In this document: positions 12,901-23,254 of the stretch, piece after piece | Layout: each line of letters begins with the position of its first letter | Numbering within the stretch: the stretch's first letter is position 1 | NCBI GenBank assembly: GCA_000226015.1 | Contig: JH154463.1 | Coordinates: 209,723-273,722, forward strand | Direction: 5' to 3' | Origin: Mnemiopsis leidyi | Taxonomy: Eukaryota > Ctenophora > Tentaculata > Lobata > Bolinopsidae | DNA: 64,000 nucleotides | Made by a program: the position numbers and the translations under genes | Notes under the pieces: model-generated | Told to the model about the DNA's origin: nothing | The model's database searches: none | Seen by the model: only the letters and a program-made list of their open reading frames with translations

Positions 12901-15900
12901 ACTGCATTCCTGAGCGGAATGGTGAGGCTGCTCTCTCTCAATTTTCTCCACCAAATAGCGATTGCGTCACTTCCAAATCATCCAGCATGATGAGGTTTTA
13001 TTTAATTTACTTCATACTTACCTTGCTGACGCGATCTAGAGCTGTAAGGTAACGGCTAAGCTTGGTTGATATAAAGTTTATGTTTTGGAGATGGGTTCGT
13101 TTCTTCCAACTGTCGCCTTGAATCTTGGTTTTTACTTGACAGTTTTGTAAATTCTAGCTACGTAAAACTTAGTTACAGTCACTACCGGCCTATTTCATGC
13201 TCTGCTGCTGTGTTGCGTGTATTTTGCTACAATTTGTATCAGCTAATTAGTTGTTAGGAAGTTGTTGAGTTTGTAAAGGAGGGGTCTGCTGCACTGTTGA
13301 CTTGCTTGATTTCTGGCACTTATTTTCGGGGTCTACGATCCTACGGCCAATTAGAGAGGATATATCTAGCACGTGACAATAACGAGCCAATCACGTTCCC
13401 GGATTTGCGACCCTAGATTAACTTGGCGGAAACGCAACCAGACGTGAATATTGCGTCATGGCATTGTATACACAAGTGTCAATATCTTAAATATACCAGT
13501 TAAACTCTCGATTCTCATTGGCTGGAAGGTGTGAGCTGAGAGTTCTTAATGGTCAGTTTTGATCACGAGATCCAGGCCAGGTCTAAACGCAACGAAGTGT
13601 TACTTCGCTCCTTGTCATTAGCAGCGATAGTTTTAGATCCACGGTTGTCCCGGTATTTCAGGTCTGGGAAGATGCCCTACAAATACCACCTCTAGATACT
13701 CCCTCATGCTTGTTACCTCTATGTGAAACCACAATGTGCGAAGTATGCATGCACTATGCACATACATTCCATCCACATGCCATCATCTTCAAGGTCCACG
13801 TCTGTTGTCTGATCTCTGTCTCACAACTCGGATATCACAGCTCCCCGAACAGAAGATCCAGCCAGATTAGAAGTTTACACTTCAACAACAGAGGTGGCAG
13901 CTAAACCGCGCCGTCCTTTATTTTTAGATTTTTAGCACGTCCGAGGTCCGCTCAGATCATTTCTGTGGTCTAAGTTTAACAAATCGAGTCTTAGTTGTGT
14001 CAGACCTTGATCCCGCTGTAGCTGGATGGTATGTGTATACATCATCTCTACAAGTACAAGATCTAGCACCACTCTCCGAATTCTTGGCACTCCTACATTT
14101 CCTGCTAACTTCCTAGCTATCGTAGACAATATGGCGCCCATCCCGTCAAATAGTTATCCCCCCCCCCACATACCATAGGCGTTAAGCTTGTTGTTTTTCT
14201 TTACTTTTCCCGCCTTTGTGGTATACGGCTGATTTTTGACTTCGACTTATTGTTTGTTTAACATTTCTCTGAAATTTCTCTTTGTCTCTGTCAGACAGAT
14301 TATGTCTTTTTAAAATTGCCCTGAAGATTTGAAAGTTCCCCCTAAAAGTTACAAGCCCTCAGATGGTTGACATGTATGCTGATTAATATTCAAGCATCTG
14401 TCACATGCAAACATTTTAAATCTTCAGCCCTGACCTGAGTTGCTTGTCTACTGATTAGCAAATCCTGACAAAGTGACTCTAATATGACCCCTATAGCTAG
14501 CAATAACATCCAGACTCCGTATAATTATGTTAATAGCCTTGATATCTACAATGCCAAACTCCAGTATTGTTGTGTAAGGTAATGTCACATCCCCTTTCTG
14601 CTTCATTTCACCCGTAAGTACTCAAGTGTCAGTAACGTCAGTACGCAAATGTCAGTAGCGTCAGTACTAAGTGTCGGTACTCTGAGAGTCTCCTACAGAC
14701 CTCATCTTAATCCCCCCACTGCACGTGCTCTAAACGCTTCACAGAGCTAACACCCACACTGTTTCTCGTGTGTACGGCTTGCTTTCGTTCTCAGATTTGT
14801 CGGTTTTCTGAAAGACTGTCCTTGACTGTGGAGCTTCGAATTAATTAACCTTTCTCACTGGTCGTAGAGCCGGCGTTTGCAGCTGCTGTACAAAGAAAAT
14901 TGTCAGTTTATCAGCACGTACGGTAGTAGGTTTGTATAGGCAGGCACTTTTAGTGTTTTCTATGTGATATCATAGTAAACAGTGCCTTTTTTGGGTTATG
15001 ATGTACCGAAATAGTTGCTACTTTGTATCGAGTACGTATTTTGTGTGTCACGAAAGTTCGTCATGATTACAGTATGTCTGAACATGCCAACCCAGTGCCA
15101 GAAATGACAGTGACATTACAAAGCTATTGTACTAGACATTATCAGTAGTTCTACCGGCAGTTTACAGCTACTTACCTACTATCTCGTGTCTTCTTTACTT
15201 TACCTTGTTGTTGTGAAGCCCTACATCAGAGCAATTGGGCAAATTACAAATCCCTCATGTATTGACCTGCGGAGCTTATGCACGGCGCGGACGCGCCTTA
15301 TTGGTTTTGTTAGATGAAATTGATATGGTGAGGAGGAGATGGGAGGTACTCAGTGCAGTACCTGGCGTAGGGCGATGTGATTGAGGGGGATTTTCAGGTT
15401 GTGTGAAGTGGAGCGTTAGCGTGACGTCCTCAAAACGTGATGACGTCACCACTGATTCTGCCTTCTCTATCGATGTGATTTCATCGTCCACTCTTTCTTC
15501 GCTAGATCTCATCATTTTCACACATCCATATTTTACTGCGTTTTCCGATACTGCACCCTTAATTCGATTGCCTCGTTACAATGCCTTATCGAGTTGCAGC
15601 TAATTTTGGGTGTCCAAGCCCCGGACCCAGCCCCTACCCACTGGGAATTGGACTTGATAAGAGTAAAGTCATTCCAGCCAGTTGAGATGCACTTGTCACT
15701 TGCTAAGTTTCTAGCCGTCATTTTGGCATTTTCTCGTTCAACTTCTCGCTTCGTCCTATCTTCAAAGTAACTTAATTAGCTGCTCAATGACCGATAACAT
15801 AAGTTGCTCTATAATTATCTTCCCGTATACGCCATGATCTTACTTAGACTCAAGTCTGGTCTCTAGATTCTTTCTCCCTTCACATGATATAATATATCGC

Positions 15901-17022
15901 TTTCCGAAATTTGTTTCTTGCTTGTCAAATTTCAATATGTTAACTCATATACCGATCATGCTAACCGTTTCTTCAATGCTCCTTCATAAAAGGAACGTAA
16001 ACAACTTCCTCAATACCGTCAAATGAATTGTTCCTTCAGCAGTCTCCACTCGAATTCTCCTTTTCGTTCCCTGTTCCTCGTACGACCAACCCTGCCTACG
16101 TCACTTGGTCTATGTATACTGCTTATTCAGCGTGTGTCCAACATTTCTGACAAATTGAAACGTTCCATCTTCGTTATAGCCTGCCTTTTCTTGTAGCCGC
16201 TAGGATAATTCTATAATTGATGTATAGGTTCCTGGTATTTTGGGCGGAGTAGCTCATTTAATATCATTTCTTTATGTCAAGATTGCAATGATATGTCGTG
16301 TGAACTCTAAGGAGTGTAATGAATTGCAGCTATTAAACTTTTAAACGATCTGCGTCTATTTATAGCTGTAAATATTTGTTTTTAAAAACTTTGCGACACT
16401 AAATCAATTAGATGTAAGAATAATATAATCCCCCAATTCCCATGTCTTACTTTAATATGTCCTGGAGGAGTAACCATCGGAAACTTTTAAAAGCCCTCAC
16501 ATTGTGGTGACCAGCAATAATCCTAATCTGGTTCTCAATCGATCTTCGCTCTGACTGGCGATCTTATTTCCCCGATTTTCGGGAGGTAAAACTCAGTTTA
16601 CCGCAACGTCAGCCTCCATTAACATCCCATTCTAGCCGTGCTTATTTTCCAGCACGATCTCAAGCTGCCAATACAGTCTCCGTTAATGATTAATCATAGG
16701 AGTTGTGTACATTTAATCTGATTAAAATTCCACTCCGCTCGTCCCATGGTCTGGGTCCCTGTAATTGTTAATACCTGTTTTTTTGTTTTCTGTGTTGTTT
16801 CCCCGATTGAATCTACCCTTGTTTTGCCTCGTTTCTCACTTATGCTGTGACTTGACCGTCTATCATCACTACTCTGACTAAATTTTCGCGCCGGCTAGAC
16901 TTTTATTGTGGCCGACAACTTGAATTCACCGTGACAATATGTCACAATTAACATTCCAAATTTCGCCTTTGAAGCTCAAATTCTACCCCTTTTAAGTCAA
17001 TCTAACAGTTCCACCCCTCCAG
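9999..17022. other. Long intron or intergenic stretch
   Basis: No coding segment with recognisable domains or compelling splice borders was found here. If 9998 splices to 17023 this is a 7-kb intron; otherwise it contains the unseen promoter and first exons of the adaptor gene. It holds short imperfect repeats of a GTCAGTA(A/C)GTCAGTA type near 14625-14680, a C homopolymer near 14159-14168 and a possible signal-peptide exon listed separately. The minus-strand open frame at 15276-15521 lacks support. Confidence 0.5.
12987..13045 (+). CDS. Possible orphan signal-peptide first exon
   Basis: An ATG at 12987 with A at -3 opens MMRFYLIYFILTLLTRSRA, a good signal-peptide shape: Arg, a hydrophobic core, then a small residue. 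It is followed by a donor-like GCT|GTAAGG. No downstream exon could be tied to it. The start resembles that of the 6436 receptor (MRFF), but over so few residues this may be chance. It could be a first exon of an unseen gene or simple coincidence in AT-rich DNA. Confidence 0.2.
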
Positions 17023-20000
17023 ATACCAGCAATGCTGATCTCTATGATTTGAGGACTGTGAAAAGGTTCGTCAAGGAGATACTACATTTGCCGAAAGAAG
17101 TATTCGCCAGAAAGCTCGCTTGGAAGTTTCCTCCTGTAGCTCTCGGCAAGTTTCACAAGTGGTTACTCAGCAAGTTACAGAGGTTCGACTGTGAAGCCCC
17201 TCAAAACTCGGCAAACTTTATTTTCGACGCGTTTTCCCAGGTTTGTGAATTTTGTACTATTTGGCTAATTTCAGAGAATTATAAAAATATTACCGCTGAC
17301 GTTTAGTACTATAAATCCATACCAAATGTTTTAACAAATTGAATATAATGACAAAAGCTATAAGTATATGAACACTGAAACAACAGTTCACTAACTCTAA
17401 GTTAAACATGATGATGTGTGAACAAACAGTCAGTCTCACACCTTCCCTCTCAGAGTCTATACCTCGCACGTGCGATTTACGACTTGGTACACCTCATACG
17501 AACTCTGATGGCAATGGAACGGACGGGTCTACCCGCCACCACCAAACTCCCCCTACAACCGGCCCCCGGAACCCAACAACCCCTGGTTCCTCTGCCTCAC
17601 TTGCACTCCCATCACGCCGAGCTGCACAACCCTCAGTCCATGGCAGCATTCCTGGCGGAGTTGAGCGAGATCAAGTCTCAGTTAGCACGTGCTAAGGAGG
17701 AGGGGAAGGATGTGATAGGCACTCAGGCTCACATCTCTCAACAGGTCCGTCATTCTGACTTCCAGTTGGATTAGATCAGCTTTTTTCTTAAACTGTCGTT
17801 TAGATCAGAAGCAGGTTTATAAAGTTTGCGTTATAATCATTGAGACGAACATTTTTCAAACTGTTGAATTGTAAATAGTCGTCAGAGTAAATTTCGTTGT
17901 AGTTCTGGTTATGTAATCATGGTTATTACAGAACGCTGAAATCAAGGCTCTCCGAGAACAATTGATGAGATACGAAGCCAAAATATCAGCTCTGTCGACC
18001 AGCGCACCCCGCTCTAAGGATTCAGATCTCGGAAGTTTCTTCAAGGAAAACTTTAAAAGAATCAAAAACAAGACACTGAAACGTAGACAGAGCCTCACTG
18101 GTCAGAACAGATCAGAGGGAAAAGTGACGATCCGAGGAGGTGGGGGAGTTTCAATAGACGAACAGAGCAAGGAAAACTGTCCGGACAACAATGTATCCCG
18201 ACACACTCTTGAAGAGTCACGTGATGATGATGTCGCTATTCCCCGTGTTGACGTGGTAACATCGTCCCCCATGCTGAGACGGGAGGACAAGGAGGATGTG
18301 GAGGAGGATGGAGCTCACAATGAGATATTTGTCCAGATGGGCGAGCATGTTGTCGCTCATTCGTTGCAGGTTGGTTCTCGACTGTATGGTGCTTTATCGC
18401 TTTCATTCTTTTTTCCAAATCTATTTTTTCCAAATCTATTTTTACTAATTTCTTTTACTAATCTGTGCTCCCCCAGGTTGGATCTGACGACAATCTGGCA
18501 CCGCCACAACGACCCAGAGATCGTCTCTACAGTTCTGACGACGACTACGTCCAGATGAACGGTGTCCCCTCCCCGGGAGCGACTCTCACTCGGAACTTCG
18601 ACCCGCTAAAGGAAGAAGACCCGGCTATACAGCGGATCAGCAGAGACTACAAACGTTCTTCTGTGTCATCTTCCAACAGCAAAGTATCGATAGAGTCTCT
18701 GAAACTGAAACACAAACAGACGATCATGATCGATAGTGACGAGTGTGATCAGCAGGATGACAGCGCTGATTACATGACGATGGACATGAACAGCAGCAGA
18801 CAGCTCGTCTCGGACGGACAGCCCCAGAGGAACTCCTACGAGGACGAGTGTGAGGACTACGTAGAGCCGGACGACATGCCAGCTCCCCGGCAAGGGGGGA
18901 GAGTTGAGGAGGGAGTAAGGAGAGAAGGAAGACGTGAAGGGAAGAAGGATGAGTTGTGTGGTGGGAGTGATACGATATCTACCGGGACGTTACAGGCTGA
19001 TGTTAATGTTACGGAGGAGAGACAGATACATGCTGTGAGTTAACTGTTAAAGTTCTCAATATCTGCTGAGCTGCCCTTACATCCGTCAATCTATCCCCAA
19101 ATTAAAGTCTCTAGATATCTGTGTTTCAACAATTTTTATTCTTTGCACTGAAACTTTAAGATTTATAGAACCCAACTAATTGGGCGGTTTGCCCCATATC
19201 AAGTGACTAATATTGATTGTGTTAAGACACAGGTAACAGAGATAGGACGAGACGTGGACAGTATCATGGTGGATGTAGAGACCCTCCACAGGATGGAGCG
19301 AGATCTGATCAAACCTGCACCCCCTCCTCTCCATCCTAAACCGACCTTGCGGCGTGGCACTTCCCCTGCTGTGCTCCCTCACCGTGAGTTTATTGTTAGT
19401 CGTGGTGGGGAACTGTTGGTGAGAAATCTGGCGCTCTCAGCCGACTGTGCGATGAAAATCACTCTAATTTCTCCTTCTTCTCTGTAGATTGGTCGTTTAG
19501 AGACTTAATGAAGACGTGCTATAATTCTATTTTACCAATCGCTCCACGATTGGGACCTAACAATGAAATGAGATCAACTGTAACTGAGATCCGTGACTGT
19601 TTAATAGTAAATCAAGTCAGACAGATGCCTGATAACTGGCGAGCTCAAGTCATGCTGAACCGTCTATACGAACATATCTTGATCTCGTTAAATTAGGCTA
19701 AACTCCTAATTAATCAGGTTAACTCACCCCAACCCCCAAATTTCAGCCGTCATTACATCACCTGTTCTATCACACGGCGGAAACGGTGCCATGGTGAGGG
19801 CTCACGAAGTTCCGATATACGCCAAGGTGGAGCGAGTAACCAGCCCACCCCCACCTAGAATCAGACCTTTCTCCTACGGTGAAGCCAGCAACTCCAGCTA
19901 TACCAGCCAAAACGAGGTGATTTGCAGCTCTCCTAGGACTAGGATTCTGTCATAATTAGGCTCCGTTAATTAAATAGTTGCCTCATAATTACTTAATCGT

Positions 20001-20119
20001 TTTCCCTACCGTGATAGACTGGTGCTCACCTTGTCGTGTCGTAAGATGTGTTTGTACCAGGTCGAGACTTTATCAAGTTTTAACTTTACGTAGTTCTCTC
20101 TCTCTCTCTNNNNNNNNNN

Positions 20120-20179
<60 letters not shown>

Positions 20180-22177
20180 AGAATATATCTAAGCTCACCC
20201 ACCTGTCTCTCACAACTAACAAATTAGGAGTCTTTCCTTTCTCTGAGCCTGCGGTTAAACTTACCCGAAACCTTTCAGCTGTCCCGTCACGAGGTGTGTA
20301 CCAGCTCCAAGACAAACCCCCGGAAGACCAGCCTGACTAGTAACGGAAGTAGTGTGGAACTAAAGAGTGACTACTCCTCCGATAGACCTAGCTCCTACAA
20401 CACTTCACACACCGCTAACAGCGACCACTGTGACAGGTAAGAGTGGTCATGGTTTGGGGGAAGGGAGAGAGGGAGGCTTTACAAGTTTGATCACCATCTT
20501 TGTGCTACCTGCCAACAATTTGTGATTCCTGACATTTTTAAAAGTGTTGAATCGTTGTATCGAGAGATGTCCAATGTCTGGCTGTACGAGTGCTGTATAA
20601 TTATGTTTTGTTTTGTGCGAGTTAATATATGCTAGCAGATATCATAGACTTGCCAACACCTGGTGTATCATTCCAGGTCCTCGAGGATAAGCAGTGACGT
20701 CACTCCCGATGAAAACCACAGATTGAGCCTGACGTCGGACAACAAATCAGACGGTGTTTTCAACAGCCCCGTCAAGCCCACTAAAACAGATCCACTTTCC
20801 CTGCCCAGGAACACAACACCAGCCCCTGACAAACCTCCGAGAGGGATGGTTGCTGAGAAACTACATCAGACAAACTCCGAGCCGGCTCGCACTCCTAGTT
20901 TGTCGGTGTCCGGACGTCGCGCTCTGAATAGTACTGGTGGACTGAATGTTTCTTTTGAAGTTGTAGAAGATTTGGAGGATTGTAAGGATAAAGAGGTTGG
21001 CGAAGATTTCTTTAATCGCGGTAAGAAAGAGAAGAAACCAACGCCTTTTAAGAAGATTCTAAGTTTTGGGAAAGGTAAGAAGAAGCGAAGTTCCTCGTCT
21101 GGTGAACAAACTCAGGCCACCATGCCTCGTGCCAGGCAACCTGAAGTAAGGAACATGGAGGGTAGAGTGCTCCTGGATGATTTCAAACACTCCCCCCACT
21201 TTAGCGTCGAACGTCCATCTTCCCGACCCGACTCTCTTAGCTCTCCTCTTCCTTTTAAAAGAAGCAGAGACAACAGCGGAGCTTCTTCTTCCTCTCACTC
21301 TTCAGGGGCTGCCAGTTCTTCCAGCCATGCCAGACAATCTACACATTCCAGCTGTAATTCCACCGATAACCAGGTCGCAGATAACAGTCGAAATTCTGCC
21401 AGCATCCTCTCAGATTCGGCAGATATCAGTCGAAATTCCGCCAGCATTTATTCTGGAGAGTTCGCAAGTCCGGCAAGCAGCGGCCCCATCGGAGAAGTTG
21501 ACGCATATCCGGGGATACACAATAGGGACAACTTTGTTAATGACAATGAATTTGATGTTAAAAGCGAACATAACTCTAACAGCAGCATTATCTATCCTGG
21601 TGAAGCTATCCCTGATAACGAAATCTCGAGCGAAAATCCCAGAAAGTCGTCTAAAGGTTTCTACGACGATCTGGGTGTCTCCATTAATTTTGACGAGATA
21701 CCTGTGGCCAAAGAGCCAATCCTTGACCTCACCAATGAAACTATCATTGATTTGGACGGCGATATCATCAAAGATCAAGAGGAACTCAAAATTTTACGAG
21801 AAAAGACATTTCCTAGAGATCATGTCATTCTTGACAACAGTTTTAAGAATCAGAACGTTAGCATCATGCGGGCTGCGGAAGATAAGGATATTATCAAGAG
21901 CGATTGCCCGGCAGTAAAGAAGAACTTGGAACGCATTATGGACAGCAATCTTACCGCCAAGGTAGATTCTGAACTAAGAATAAACATGGAGTGTTCCCAG
22001 ATGGTGGAGGAGCTTGAGAGGATAAGCTCTCCTCCACCCCTCAACAAGATGAAGGACAACAGGGTGTTTGAAAGTCCAAGTCCGACAAGAATGAAAAAGA
22101 CGCCCAGTCCGACTTTTTCAGAGATTGATGCGTTGTTAGGAAACATTACCGCCGATTTGGACAATTTAGATTTTTGA
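17023..22177 (+). CDS. Adaptor-like cytoplasmic protein with YxxM motifs (5' end incomplete)
   Basis: There are eight exons: 17023-17240, 17454-17744, 17932-18369, 18477-19034, 19233-19383, 19747-19916, 20279-20436 and 20677-22177 (TGA). Junction phases are 0,0,0,0,1,0,2 and all are GT-AG. The first exon enters in phase 1, so coding sequence exists upstream. Domains in order: an alpha-helical segment (LPKEVFARKLAWKFPPVALG; LYLARAIYDLVHLIRTLM) that I do not recognise, a Pro/His linker, and a coiled coil (LAELSEIKSQLARAKEEGKD and AEIKALREQLMRYEAKISAL). A basic patch (KRIKNKTLKRRQS) and a long Ser-rich disordered region follow. Exon 4 holds DDYVQMN (Tyr at 18546) and DYMTMD (Tyr at 18771), both YxxM, the consensus bound by PI3-kinase p85 SH2 domains, plus DYVEPDD. 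No membrane span is seen. Inference: a phosphotyrosine scaffold, possibly the long tail of the 6436 receptor. The final exon has two SRNSASI(L/Y)S repeats. Confidence 0.7.
19488..19696 (+). CDS. Candidate alternative terminal or poison exon in the adaptor gene
   Basis: A strong pyrimidine-rich acceptor (CTCCTTCTTCTCTGTAG) ends at 19487, inside the intron after 19383. The phase-1 base from exon 5 joins in frame and reads HWSFRDLMKTC... for about 70 codons to a TAG at 19694-19696. A downstream ATCAG|GTTAAC at 19718/19719 could serve as a donor. Used as a terminal exon it would give a truncated protein without the Ser-rich C-terminus; used as a cassette it would introduce a premature stop. The encoded sequence matches no family I know. 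Confidence 0.3.
20093..20180. repeat. CT/CA microsatellite with small assembly gap
   Basis: A (CT)n tract, broken by a 10-base N run at 20110-20119, passes into a short (CA)n tract. It lies in the intron between the exons ending at 19916 and starting at 20279. The gap probably marks an unresolved repeat length. Open frames crossing it are artefacts of the dinucleotide repeat. Confidence 0.9.
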
Positions 22178-22495
22178 TTTGATGTATAATTTGCGGTGAC
22201 TGTTTTGATTTAGGATTTTTGCGAGAGAATATATAACCGCAGAGTGAGAAACTGTGATTTTTATTAAATGCCGATAAATTTGTTTTAACGCTGAGCTAAG
22301 AAGAAACAATAATAGTAGCTGTTACTTGCTTTTGTTTTGATTTTGCTGAAATTTTGGCCCATTGCTACCTTTGAAAATTTAAAACCAGTTATTATTTTTG
22401 TTTGAAAGAGTCGTCTTTTCAATTGGTTTTGGCGTTTTGTTTTGAATAATTGTTTAAAATGAAATACTTTTTTCTTTTGAACCACCAAAATTAGA

Positions 22496-22501
22496 AATAA
22501 A
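22496..22501 (+). promoter_or_regulatory. Candidate polyadenylation signal of the adaptor gene
   Basis: An AATAAA hexamer lies about 320 bases after the TGA at 22177, in AT-rich sequence between the convergent adaptor and tetraspanin genes. A candidate only. Confidence 0.35.
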
Positions 22502-23254
22502 AATGAAATGAGTAAGGACAAGTCACATGATAGCTGTCTAACAACATCAAAGACAATTTTCAATTCCGCTTGGTAGTAAAACTAAAAGTTATACTAAAAA
22601 TACCTGTTAATATTTGTTATTATGTACGCCTAAGGATTTTTAAGTAGATTCTTCAATGTTAATAAGCAAAAAGATTCAGGAATATCTATCATAATTGTAC
22701 GGCAAATTTCAACATTCGTTAAAAACTCTTTCCTAGGAGGGGGCTCGTTCAGCCTTAGGCCCCCTATTTCGTTTCTGTTCGGTATAAAGGATATCTATCA
22801 TGATTGTATTGGTAAAGTTGTGTTAGCCATTAACTGTTACAAGAAGAATGCCGTCTTTTAATCACCAGTCTTCCTTTAGGAATTTGTCATTCTGAGAATG
22901 AGGACCTGTACCAAAGGCCAAGGCACAACTGTGAGATCTTCAAATTAACTGTACCCAATTGCAGAATATATTGAAACCATGAATGATAATATTTGTCTCC
23001 GAGAATTCAAATATTTTTAGTTCACTTCAAATCTAGGAAATAGTATTAGTTCCCCATCTTGAGCTAAGGTAGATAACTATAAGTAGACAGCAGATGGTAG
23101 ATTGGTAAAACTAGATAGTAGATACTGCTTGATGAGGTTTTTACACGGAAATCCCTGGCCTTTGTACGTCTGGCTGGGCGTCTTTTACTTGCTTTACTTT
23201 TTTAGACTGAGAAGATGTTAAAAATAGAAAATTCTCTTTAAAGGGATATTTTGA

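Noticed and set aside
15276-15603. Overlapping frames on both strands near 15.3-15.6 kb
   Set aside because: Composition is mildly coding-like on the minus strand but there is no recognisable domain, start context or splice partner.
19978-20340. Plus- and minus-strand frames across the CT microsatellite
   Set aside because: Dinucleotide repeat and N run; the real exon 20279-20436 uses another frame.
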